This document shows positions 1 through 8,512 of a DNA stretch of 64,000 nt, piece by piece. The position numbers and the translations under genes were made by a program. A model generated the notes under the pieces. That model had not been told where the DNA came from. It made no database searches and saw only the letters and a program-made list of their open reading frames with translations. The stretch lies in NCBI GenBank assembly GCA_036504595.1, contig DASXUX010000089.1, positions 6,221 through 70,220 of the forward strand, in the 5' to 3' direction. Every line of letters starts with the position of its first letter. Positions within the stretch are counted from its first letter, which is position 1. The DNA comes from DASXUX01 sp036504595. GTDB lineage: Bacteria > Planctomycetota > SZUA-567 > H5-PLA8.

Positions 1-388
1 CCAGGGGTTCCGCTTCGCTTCACCCCTGGCTATTAACGGTTGCCCCATTCGGGGCAAGAAACAGCACGAACGGCGAAGCCAGTTGCGTGGGGACTGAACG
101 GTTACTTTTACAGCAGCCTTGAATCTGGAACGCCTGGAGTCCAATGGCGACGTGAGGCCGCTGATCACCACAGGTGCAGTTTTTTACAGGCAGCAACGGA
201 GGATTCCGCCGCTCCCTTACGGTCGTGGTTCTGATGGCACTACGACGCACGGTGCACTCTTGGACAGAAGCGAGGGCGTGGTGCACACTGGAGCAGCAGG
301 CGCGGGACGCCCGCACTAGAGGGGATCGCTCCTTTACGGTCGGGGTTGTGATGCGGGTGTCGCCACTTCAGGACTGAACGGTTAAAAC
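1..388. repeat. Repeat-rich intergenic stretch without a gene
   Basis: No convincing gene is present. The stretch is a mosaic of dispersed repeats. Positions 1-29 form a hairpin (CCAGGGGT facing ACCCCTGG). Positions 91-106 and 372-385 share GGACTGAACGGTTA, seen again with one change at 44096-44110. Positions 164-190 match 16558-16584 at 25 of 27 bases. Positions 209-231 and 328-350 belong to the family CGCTCCCTTACGGTCG, also found at 25729-25753 and 33857-33881. The short ORFs here are translations of these repeats. Confidence 0.75.
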
Positions 389-3007
389 ATGATGAACGGC
401 ATGTTCCACCAATGGATTCCGTGGCTCACGGCGCTTCTGGCGGCGTTACTTGGTACGCGCTGCGACAGTGCGGAAGAGCCCGCAGTTTCGGTGGTGACGG
501 ACGCTGTTCCTGGACTGGCGGCGTCGCACGGCGTGAGCAAGGTGCTCGACGCATTACGCACCAAACAGACTGGCTGCGAGAAGGTTAGCTCACTGGCCGC
601 CGCACGCGGCAAGACTCTGATCGTTGTCGGTGCGGCGAGCGGCGATGGAGCCGCCGCGCAGTTGCTGAAAGCCGCACAAGCTCCGTCCCTGGAAGGTCCG
701 GAAGCGCTGATCATCCGGCGGGCCGAATGGCAAGGCAAAGCGGCGTGGGTCATCGGCGGCTCGGACGATCGCGGCGTGATGTACGGTGCTCTGGACGTGG
801 CCGAACGCATCAGTTGGAGCGATCGCAGCGCGCCGCTGAAAGAATTGCGGGAGACAAGCGAACGACCGTCCGTGTCTGAGCGCGCGCTGTCCATCTACAC
901 GATGAACCGTGCGTATTGGGAGAGCCGCTTCTACGACGAAGCGTATTGGGCGCGTTACCTCGACCTGCTGGCGCAGAATCGGTTCAACTCGCTGGTGGTG
1001 ATCTTCGGCTACGAGAACGGCGGTTTTCTCGCGCCGGCGTATCCCTACTTTTTCGACGTCCCCGAATTCCCAGATGTGCGCATGGTCGGCATCACGCCGG
1101 AACAGCAGCAGCGTAATCTCGTGGCCTTCAATCGGCTTGTCGCGATGACGCATGAACGCGGGCTGAATTTCACCGTCGGGCTTTGGGACCATATTTACCG
1201 CGGCGGCGTGCAGGGCGGCGGAATTCCCGGCGCCAATGAAGCCACGAAGCAGCCGATGCCCGGTCTGGTCTGGGGCGTGACCGAGAAGAACCTCACCGCC
1301 TACACTCAAGCGGCGCTGACCAAGTTCGTTCGACTCGTGCCGAAGCTCGACGCAATTCAGTTCCGCATGCACGACGAGTCGGGCCTGAAGAATCGCGAGC
1401 AGGAGGAGTTCTGGCGGCAGATATTCCAGGTGATGAAAGAGCATGCGCCGAATATCCGCTTCGACGCCCGCGCCAAAGGCTTGCCCGATTCGGTGATTGA
1501 GGCCGGCCTGAACCTCGGCGTGAAGCTGCGCATCACCACCAAGTATTGGATGGAGCAGATGGGCCTGCCGTTTCATCCCACGCACATCAACCGGCCGAAC
1601 CAGTTCGACCGGCGCCACAGCTACGCTGATATGCTGCGCTACCCGCAGCGCTACAAGATGCATTGGCGACTCTGGAATGGCGGCACGTCCCGAGTGCTGC
1701 TATGGGGCGATCCGGATTACGCGCGGCGTTTCGCGGAGAGCACGCACCTTTACGATGGCGACGGTTTCGAAGTCAACGAGCCGCTCTGCACAAAAATGGA
1801 AGCCCAGCCGCACGATGCCAAACCGTTCGAGCTGCTGAAGGCGCCGTACCGCTACTACGATTACGAATTTGAACGCTACTGGCACTTCTTTCAGGTCTTC
1901 GGCCGTATCGGCTACAATCCTGAAACCACTGCCGAAGTGTGGCATCGGGAGTTCGAGAAACGTTTCGGCAAAGACGCCGCGCCATTCGTCGAGAAAGGTC
2001 TGCACCGCGCCAGCCAAGTCCTGCCGCGCATCGTCGCGGCGTGCTACCCCTATGGTTACTTTCCCATGACGCGCGGCTGGGCGGAGAAGCAGCGTCTTGG
2101 AGACCTGCCGGCCTACGCCAAGGCTGAAGGCAGCGACACTCAGCAGTTCGCCAGCTTCGACGAAGAAGCGCAGAACCTGATCGAAGGGAACGAGACCGCG
2201 AAAACCCGCCCGCCAACAACCAGTCGCTGGTTCGCTGAAGCCGCGGCGGATATTAGCGCGCAAATCGCCGAAGCGGAGAAACACATCGGCGCGGTGCGCA
2301 ACAAGGAATTCGATGTAACTCTAGTGGATCTGAAGATCCTCGCCAACCTGGCGCTCTTCCACGCGCGCAGGATTCCGGCGGCGGTGAACTACCGCTTGTT
2401 CGAACGCACGAAGGACGGCAGCTTGCTCAACGAGGCCATCGCACACGAACAGCGTGCCGTGGAAGCGTGGCGGCAACTCGCCGCCGCCGCGGGCGACGTT
2501 TACGCAGACGACCTGATGATGGGCGTGCGCGGCGCAGGCCTGTGCGGGCACTGGAAGGACGAACTTGCGGCGCTCGAAAAAGGGCTGGCCGCGCTCGAAC
2601 GACAGCGGCAGGACTTCCGGCCGGTTCCCGGCGGCAAGGCTGCGCCTCACTATGACGCTCTGAGCGGCCCCGGCGATCACGAACCGCCGATGGTGGTTCA
2701 TCAAGCCGTCACGCGTGCGCCCGCGGGAAAGCCGCTGACGATCTGCGCCGAGGTGTGCGACCCGTCCGGCGTGAAGTGGGTTCGCTTACGCTACCGCAGC
2801 GTCAATCAGCATCAGGACTATCAGACGCTGGCGATGCTGCCCACGGGCGAGAAGGACCGCTACCAGGCCGTGGTCCCGGCGGAGCATCTCGTGGCGGCAT
2901 GGGATTTCATGTACTTCATCGAAGTGATGGACAATCAAGGCAACGGCGGGATCTATCCCGATCTGAACAAGGAGACGCCGTACGTTGTCGTTCGACTGTT
3001 GAGGTGA
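389..3007 (+). CDS. Exported TIM-barrel glycoside hydrolase-like protein
   Basis: 872 residues. Residues 1-28 look like a Sec signal peptide (hydrophobic WLTALLAALLG), so the protein is probably exported. Residues about 30-140 resemble the alpha/beta N-terminal domain that precedes the barrel in GH20 and GH67 enzymes (ALIIRRAEW, GVMYGALDVAE). A catalytic-barrel-like region follows from about residue 165 to 500 and is rich in aromatic and acidic residues (FRMHDESG, VLLWGDPDY). Helices follow, then an Ig-like beta domain from about residue 760. The substrate cannot be named; an alpha-glucuronidase or hexosaminidase relative is possible. The ATG lies directly after a GGACTGAACGGTTA repeat and has no strong ribosome binding site; a second ATG is two codons downstream. 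Confidence 0.75.
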   Translation: MMNGMFHQWIPWLTALLAALLGTRCDSAEEPAVSVVTDAVPGLAASHGVSKVLDALRTKQTGCEKVSSLAAARGKTLIVVGAASGDGAAAQLLKAAQAPSLEGPEALIIRRAEWQGKAAWVIGGSDDRGVMYGALDVAERISWSDRSAPLKELRETSERPSVSERALSIYTMNRAYWESRFYDEAYWARYLDLLAQNRFNSLVVIFGYENGGFLAPAYPYFFDVPEFPDVRMVGITPEQQQRNLVAFNRLVAMTHERGLNFTVGLWDHIYRGGVQGGGIPGANEATKQPMPGLVWGVTEKNLTAYTQAALTKFVRLVPKLDAIQFRMHDESGLKNREQEEFWRQIFQVMKEHAPNIRFDARAKGLPDSVIEAGLNLGVKLRITTKYWMEQMGLPFHPTHINRPNQFDRRHSYADMLRYPQRYKMHWRLWNGGTSRVLLWGDPDYARRFAESTHLYDGDGFEVNEPLCTKMEAQPHDAKPFELLKAPYRYYDYEFERYWHFFQVFGRIGYNPETTAEVWHREFEKRFGKDAAPFVEKGLHRASQVLPRIVAACYPYGYFPMTRGWAEKQRLGDLPAYAKAEGSDTQQFASFDEEAQNLIEGNETAKTRPPTTSRWFAEAAADISAQIAEAEKHIGAVRNKEFDVTLVDLKILANLALFHARRIPAAVNYRLFERTKDGSLLNEAIAHEQRAVEAWRQLAAAAGDVYADDLMMGVRGAGLCGHWKDELAALEKGLAALERQRQDFRPVPGGKAAPHYDALSGPGDHEPPMVVHQAVTRAPAGKPLTICAEVCDPSGVKWVRLRYRSVNQHQDYQTLAMLPTGEKDRYQAVVPAEHLVAAWDFMYFIEVMDNQGNGGIYPDLNKETPYVVVRLLR

Positions 3008-3020
3008 TGGTCATGCATCG

Positions 3021-3767
3021 CTAGAAGGTGAACTGCAGCGCAATGTACGAAAATATCTTCGGCGGATCGCGCTGGAAGCTGTGTACGGGCGTTCCAGCCG
3101 AGGCGAGCAACGTCATCAACCTGGTTATATTGAATCGACAGCCGCCGTTCGCGAGCCACTCTTGTTGGCGGAACTGAGGCCCTGCCGTGCCATGAATCTC
3201 ACCCAGCAGTTCAAACCTGCCCGTGAACTTATGCCCCATCGCCAGCCCGTACACACTGCGAGGCTTTTCGCCTCTTGCCACATCCAGCCCCACTTCGCCA
3301 CCGACTGTTATCGGCCCAATCGGCCTCTCGATCTGGATGGGCAACAACCAGTGCTGTTCGTCGCCCCGTACTCTGCGCGCAGTCGCCAAAGCTGGCCAGT
3401 GGAACTGAAGCTGTGGATAGATCGACATCGCCACGCCGTGCGTGTCTTCATCGAGGAAACGCCATTTGACTCCCGCGATGGATTCGCCGAGGCCGCTGGG
3501 GTGATGGCCGTCGCGCGCCACAGTCTCCCACGGCACCTCCAACTTCAGTTGGACATGATCGAAAAGCCCGTAATTGATGTCGAGCAGCGGAGTATCCGTG
3601 CGCTGCTCTTTCGAGCCATGCTCATACGTGAACGCCAAGTTTATTTCCCAGTGGCCTTTTTACGGCGTACCGGGGTCATCGGTGATGAGTGGCGGGCCGG
3701 CCTGCGCGAAAACCCGCAAAGCAATTATCAACACCAGCGCTATGAATTTCCTGGCGTTGGACATCAT
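3021..3767 (-). pseudogene. Porin-like outer-membrane protein with an in-frame ochre codon
   Basis: Translation from the ATG at 3767 gives a signal peptide (FIALVLIIALRVFAQAG) and a mature start PPLITDDPGTP. A TAA at 3660-3662 follows, and the same frame then continues KGHWEINLAFTYEHG to a normal end at 3021. The frame is open on both sides and the downstream half ends in a terminal phenylalanine with alternating beta-strand character (SYIALQFTF), as in outer-membrane beta-barrels. A single substitution, for example GAA to TAA, explains the break. The internal TTG at 3638 could restart translation but would lack a signal peptide. About 250 bases upstream (3768-4020) hold no gene I can support. 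Confidence 0.75.
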
Positions 3768-4020
3768 GAATCTCGCCCGGTTCCCACAATGCAAAACCTT
3801 CCGGCGAACCGCTGAAAAAGCAAGGCAGATATGCCGCGCCCGGCAATGTACAGCTTTGAATGAGCTGGATCATAGGCCATGTGGTCGATCCGTCCTCGGA
3901 CATTCGGAAGTTCAATCTACCCAGTGCGATTCAACCCTGCGGTTGATCCATACGGAATTTCCGACGAAACGAATAAGCAGAACCAGAAAGCGACTTTCAT
4001 CTCTGTTCTCCAGTAAACGT

Positions 4021-5247
4021 CTATCTGAGCGCAGTGATAAGCAGCCCCGCAATTCCAGCAGCGCAGATTATCAGCGGCTCAGGAACCTTCTTTATCCAGG
4101 TTATGAGCGCGAATGTTGCGGCGAAAATCAAGACCGTCGCAAGATCAATGATCGCGCGCCGCCCAATGACGAACGCCGCGCCAGCGATCGCGCCAGCCGC
4201 AGCGGATGTTACGCCGGCAACGAACGCGTGAATCTGCGGGTTTTGTGCGAAGCGACGGAAGAATGGCGCGAAGATCACAACCATGAGATAACACGGTAGG
4301 AAAACGCCCAAGCCGGCCATGATCGCGCCCGCCAACCCCGCGACCAGATAGCCGATGAAGGCGACGGTAATAACCACCGGGCCCGGCGTGATCATGGCAA
4401 CAGCAACTGCGTCGAGGAACTGCCGATCGTTGAGCCACTGCCGCTCGGTCACAACGCCGCCATAGAGGAACGGCACGATGGCCAGTCCGCTGCCGAAAAC
4501 GAATGTCCCGGCGGCGGCAAAATAGAGCAGTATCTTGCCCAACGTCGCCGCGGAGGCTGGTCCGTGCACGCCCGTGACCAGCCAGGGCAGCCAGGGCACT
4601 GCGACAAGATGTGCTCGCGGGGCCAGCCATTTGGGCGGTGCTTGGACGGACAGCGCTACGATCCCGCATAGAACGAAGAGCCAGATGATTTCTGTCTCCG
4701 TCCACGCGGTAATCACTGCCATAATGGTGAACAGCGCGAGCAATAGCCAGCTTTTGCCTATCGTCAACCTCGCCAGCTTGATCGCGCTGCGCACGACAAT
4801 GGCGATCACCGCTGCGCCGATGCCGTAGAACAGGCCCTGCATCCAGGGCAAGCCGCCGAAGTGGACGTAAAGCGCCGAAAGCGCAATCACCATCAGGAAT
4901 GACGGGAGAACAAACGCAGCACCCACCAGTGTTGCGCCGAGAATGCCAGCACGGACCCACCCCAGATAAATGGCCAGTTGCGCCGCAAGTGGCCCGGGCG
5001 ACAACTGTGAGAGCGCCAGGCCCTCAACGTAGTCGTTCTTTGAGATCCAGCGACGCTTCTCAACTAGGTCGCGCTGCATGTAGCCGGCCAAAGCGATAGG
5101 GCCACCGAAACCGACGGTGCCCAAAAGCAGAAAGTACCCCATGAACTGCCAAATGGTCGAAGGCTCCACCTCATCGGCCTTACGCTCCGTTAAGGCGGGT
5201 TCCGCAATGGATGTTCCGGGCGCGCGGCCGTTACTTGAAAGCGCCAT
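4021..5247 (-). CDS. chrA: Chromate transporter ChrA (CHR family)
   Basis: 408 residues, the usual length of two-domain CHR transporters. The first half carries the family signature GFGGPIALAGYMQRDLVE followed by SQLSPGPLAAQLA; the second half repeats the pattern with FVFGSGLAIVPFL and MITPGPVVITVAF. About ten hydrophobic segments are visible, so this is an inner-membrane protein, by family an exporter of chromate out of the cytoplasm. I chose the ATG at 5247, which overlaps the end of the ChrB-like gene by 17 bases and implies translational coupling. An upstream frame extension to 5367 only reads the ChrB gene out of frame. Confidence 0.9.
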   Translation of the reverse strand: MALSSNGRAPGTSIAEPALTERKADEVEPSTIWQFMGYFLLLGTVGFGGPIALAGYMQRDLVEKRRWISKNDYVEGLALSQLSPGPLAAQLAIYLGWVRAGILGATLVGAAFVLPSFLMVIALSALYVHFGGLPWMQGLFYGIGAAVIAIVVRSAIKLARLTIGKSWLLLALFTIMAVITAWTETEIIWLFVLCGIVALSVQAPPKWLAPRAHLVAVPWLPWLVTGVHGPASAATLGKILLYFAAAGTFVFGSGLAIVPFLYGGVVTERQWLNDRQFLDAVAVAMITPGPVVITVAFIGYLVAGLAGAIMAGLGVFLPCYLMVVIFAPFFRRFAQNPQIHAFVAGVTSAAAGAIAGAAFVIGRRAIIDLATVLIFAATFALITWIKKVPEPLIICAAGIAGLLITALR

Positions 5248-5692
5248 TTGGTTTGCCTTGCGACACCATACGCTCGCAGTACGCGTACAGCGCATCATAA
5301 ACGATCCATTCAGCGCAATTAAGCTCGTGATCGTCTTTGAAACCCAAGTGGCGAAAGCCTTCTGCAACCGCGTTCAGGCCGGCGCTCTCCGGCTGATTCC
5401 ATAGAGAGTTGTCTGTATCAGCACCGTTGACGATTTTGGCCAGCAGAACCAACGCTGAGTTGCTTTCCAGATGGTATTTCTTCAGGGTTGCATCAAACGA
5501 ACACTCCTTGCCGTGATGGCCCAACTCCACGTCCTTCACGTCATAGGGCGTCGCACCCAGTCGTTGGGCCTCGGCCATCACCCGATCCGCAGGCACGAAG
5601 ACAAACTCCGCGTCCTTGTCCACGAATTTCTTGATCAGCCACGGACACGCCACGCGATCCACCTTGACCTTCTCGCGGGTAATCCATTGCAT
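5231..5692 (-). CDS. ChrB C-terminal domain protein (chromate resistance)
   Basis: 153 residues corresponding to the C-terminal ChrB domain only (DRVACPWLIKKFVDKDAEF, then DVELGHHGKECSFD). In longer ChrB proteins this domain follows an N-terminal regulatory part, which is absent here. GGAGATAAATT stands directly before the ATG at 5692. The gene overlaps chrA and lies 28 bases downstream of the LamG-like gene, so the three are likely co-transcribed. A role in chromate sensing or resistance is inferred from the family and the partnership with ChrA. Confidence 0.85.
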   Translation of the reverse strand: MQWITREKVKVDRVACPWLIKKFVDKDAEFVFVPADRVMAEAQRLGATPYDVKDVELGHHGKECSFDATLKKYHLESNSALVLLAKIVNGADTDNSLWNQPESAGLNAVAEGFRHLGFKDDHELNCAEWIVYDALYAYCERMVSQGKPNGAFK

Positions 5693-5720
5693 AATTTATC
5701 TCCGAGCACACAGTGTTAAA

Positions 5721-6257
5721 TCAGTGATTTCCTTCGAGAGCGGCTACCTGGGTAGACTTCAATGCGGACTGGAGAGTCTGAGCCAGTTCCACTGCTCGGC
5801 CGCGTCCCCAGTAATGCAGGGCGCCGCGTTGAAATTCGCGCCTTCGATCTCCTTGAGAACCATTCACGACTTTGTAGACGCGGAAGTTGTCTTCCAGCGG
5901 ATTGAAGCGCACGACGTAATAGTTCTGGCCATCTTTAGCGCGCCAGACCAATCCGCCGCCCTGGTCCTCATTCCCAGCAATCGCCTTCATCTTCACACTC
6001 AGGTCCACGTCCTTGAAGCTGCTGTCCGTGGCGAGCGCGACATTGAACGGTGCTTTCATGTCGCTGGCCGTCTGGGCCAGCGCATTGGGCTTCGACGGTG
6101 CACTTTCATCGGCCACAACCTCCCAATCACCCGATTCGTTGGAGAAGTCCTTCGCGATCTTGCCGGCCTCGTCGCGGTCGAAGTTCCACGTTCGTTCCTC
6201 GGCCGCCGCGATAGCGATCGCGGCCAACGCACATATGCTCAACAGAAGTCTTCTCAT
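5721..6257 (-). pseudogene. LamG/3-keto-disaccharide-hydrolase-like exported protein, scrambled C-terminus
   Basis: 178 residues as read. The signal peptide (LLLSICALAAIAIAAA) and the first 130 residues look normal for a small concanavalin-fold family (TWNFDRDEAGKIAK, GGGLVWRAKDGQNYYVVRFNP, DNFRVYKVVNG). After VVNG the frame turns arginine-rich and unlike the family. Family-like pieces then appear in the other two frames: WNWLRLSS in one and RIEVYPGSR in another. This fits two or more indels. The usual terminal strand motif is missing. AAAGGGAACAAAG precedes the ATG at 6257, so the start is intact. Sequencing error is an alternative to decay. Confidence 0.6.
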
Positions 6258-6623
6258 CTTTGTTCCCTTTCAAAATGGCAATCGGACGGTCCCGATTCCA
6301 CTCACCTGACCATCCGCGCGTCTGCGCAGAATCCATCCGGTTACTATGAGCGGCAGCAGACAAGTTGCGACCAGCACCACGGCCAATCCGGCACGGGGCG
6401 CTTGCGACGCGTTCGCTTCGAACGTGAAGAGCACGGACAGTCTGGGAGTTGTCCTCGACAATCAGGATCTGCATTCGCCAATCCCGGCGCAAATCCCGCC
6501 CTGGCAGCCAATTAGCTACCTGAGCTGAGCGAGTCAATCGGGCCACTCTGGTAGATTTTGCCGCCACTGGGTGGTCACGCCTACCGGTGTGCGACAGCAT
6601 CGCAGGGATTGGGCCGAAACGTT
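6258..6623. other. Gap without a convincing gene
   Basis: A 63-codon minus-strand frame (6270-6461) encodes one strong hydrophobic segment (LAVVLVATCLLPLIVTGWIL) followed by RRRAD. An overlapping minus-strand frame contains QILIVEDN, which looks like the first strand of a response-regulator receiver domain. Neither has a clear start or partner. They may be remnants of lost genes in this decayed stretch. Confidence 0.35.
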
Positions 6624-8318
6624 TCAAGACCGATAGCGAGCCATGGCACACCCGTCGGCGGCGAGCAGCACGCTATCCCGCACAGCACCTGCTGAAAGAA
6701 TCGCCGGACGCGTGGGGCTCGATGCGGACGCCGTGGCTATTTCAGCCGATGAATGCGGCACACGAAAGCATTCAGCATCAAAGAACAGCTCCACGAGGTC
6801 CGGCAGAATCCTGCCGCGAGCGGCTTCTTCATCAAACAGGATCTGGCGCGACTTTTCGTGCGAGATGGCTTTCTTGTACGGGCGATCCGAAGCGGTCAAC
6901 GCATCGTAAATGTCGGCCACGCACAGGATCTGTGCATCCAGATGTATCTGCTCCTGCTTCAGCTTTCGCGGATAGCCGCTGCCGTCGCATTTCTCATGAT
7001 GCGAGAAGGCGATCTCGGGCACGTCGCGCAATTCGTCCGGCCAGGGAATGCGCCGCAGAATACGATAGCTCTTCTCGACATGGCTGCGCATGTCCACCCA
7101 CTCCGCGTCGGTCAGATTCCCACGCCGCACCGACAAGTGGGTGAATTCGTCGGCCGTCAGCCAGCCTTTCTGCCGAAGCTCTTCCAGCGCGGCGAAGTCG
7201 GCGTCGGGCAGATAGAGCGCCGAGTTAATGCCTTGGATGAGCTGCCACGCCGAATCGAGTGCACCGCAGGACTGTGCGTGCTCAGCGTCGTGGTGCAGGC
7301 TGTCAGCCTGCATTCTTCCTTCCGGCAGGCTGACAGCGTGCCTCACCAGCGCGGCCAGCGAATCGGCGCGCGATTTCTCGCGCAGCGCAATCAGGCGCTG
7401 GCGGACCGTCTCCAGGTTGGCAGGGGCAAGGCGGGCGGCTTTGCAGAGGATGTGCTCGCGCACCCCGATCTTACCAACATCGTGCAGCAGCGCGGCATAG
7501 CGCAGTTGCCGGAGCCGCTCACGCGTGTACGTCACCTGCGTCAGGCGCGGGATCCTAGAGTCGTGTACAGCGCGGGCCAGGTTCAACGCGTAAAGCATCA
7601 CGCGCTGTGAATGCCCGCTGGTGCACGGATCGCGTTCGTCAATGGCCCGGCTCGTGGATTCGACGAAGGATTCGAAGATCACGTCCATCTGGCCGCGCAG
7701 GAGGGCGTTGTCGATGTACACGGCCGCTTGAGCGGCGACTGCGGACAGCACGACCTCGTCCTTGTTTTTGAAGACAGCCGGCGCGCCGTTGGAGCCCTTC
7801 TTGTTCAGGCACTGAATCGCTCCCAGCACGCGCCCGCGCCGGTCTTGCAGCGGCAGACAGAGAATCGATACGGTGTGATAGCCTGTGGCCTTATCAATCG
7901 CCGCATTGAAACGCGCATCCGTGTGCGCGTCCGGCACGTTGAGGCCCACCCCATGCGTGACGACGTAGCCGGCGATTCCCGCAGCGGCGCTGAAGCGCAG
8001 TTCCTTGACGTCCAGGCCCTGAGCGACCAACGCGTACAACTCATTCTTGGGCTTGTCGAGCAGAAGGATGCTGGAGCGCTCGCAACGCATGATCCGGGTG
8101 GCGTAATCGACAATTCGAGCGATCGCAGCGACCAGTTCTTTCTCGGCCGAGAGCGCCTGCGACATCTCCAGCAGCAGCGCAAGCTGCCCCGCTTCTTCTT
8201 CCAGCGCTTCGACGCGTTCGCACAGCGAGGCGCTCGTTGGAAGCACCGAAAGTCGCGTTCCTTGGACCGGGCTGAAGATGCGCGTTTGCGTATTCTTCAA
8301 GACTGCCGGGACGCTCAT
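6624..8318 (-). CDS. GAF and HD-GYP domain protein (putative cyclic di-GMP phosphodiesterase)
   Basis: 564 residues. A short coiled coil (about 30-60) leads into a GAF domain (about 60-200; CERSSILLLDK, GYHTVSILCLPLQDR). An HD-GYP domain follows with LLHDVGKIGV and HHEKCDGSGYP, the metal-binding and GYP signatures of cyclic di-GMP phosphodiesterases. The segment between these motifs is unusually long and contains an in-frame palindromic repeat (residues about 325-342). No transmembrane segment is seen, so it is probably cytosolic. The ATG at 8318 is chosen because GAGGAGGTGA lies about five bases before it; an upstream ATG at 8348 lacks this. Confidence 0.9.
   Translation of the reverse strand: MSVPAVLKNTQTRIFSPVQGTRLSVLPTSASLCERVEALEEEAGQLALLLEMSQALSAEKELVAAIARIVDYATRIMRCERSSILLLDKPKNELYALVAQGLDVKELRFSAAAGIAGYVVTHGVGLNVPDAHTDARFNAAIDKATGYHTVSILCLPLQDRRGRVLGAIQCLNKKGSNGAPAVFKNKDEVVLSAVAAQAAVYIDNALLRGQMDVIFESFVESTSRAIDERDPCTSGHSQRVMLYALNLARAVHDSRIPRLTQVTYTRERLRQLRYAALLHDVGKIGVREHILCKAARLAPANLETVRQRLIALREKSRADSLAALVRHAVSLPEGRMQADSLHHDAEHAQSCGALDSAWQLIQGINSALYLPDADFAALEELRQKGWLTADEFTHLSVRRGNLTDAEWVDMRSHVEKSYRILRRIPWPDELRDVPEIAFSHHEKCDGSGYPRKLKQEQIHLDAQILCVADIYDALTASDRPYKKAISHEKSRQILFDEEAARGRILPDLVELFFDAECFRVPHSSAEIATASASSPTRPAILSAGAVRDSVLLAADGCAMARYRS
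7293..7346. repeat. In-frame palindromic repeat inside the HD-GYP gene
   Basis: Two inverted copies of CAGGCTGTCAGCCTG-type sequence flank a short spacer. Relatives sit between genes at 24538-24556 and 53284-53303 (GCAGGCTGTCCAGCCTGC). The insertion keeps the reading frame and encodes about 18 residues between the HD and GYP motifs. Confidence 0.75.
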
Positions 8319-8512
8319 GGTCACCTCCTCGTGTGCACGTGTCTGCAAAGTGAAGCACTCCGCTATAGTAATGTGCTCAGCCGCCGCTCGTATTCACCCA
8401 CCCGAGCCACGCCGTTTTCCTGTTGTGGATTAAATCTCGCGGCCTATAAATTCTAGATGTTAGCAGCGGCTCTTATTTTAGAAGCGTTCTGGCTTGCCTG
8501 GTCGAACGGACG

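Noticed and set aside
20..316. Minus-strand 98-codon ORF at the window start
   Set aside because: Built entirely of dispersed repeat words.
6270..6461. 63-codon ORF with one membrane segment
   Set aside because: Bounded by stops with no ribosome binding site; recorded only as a possible remnant.
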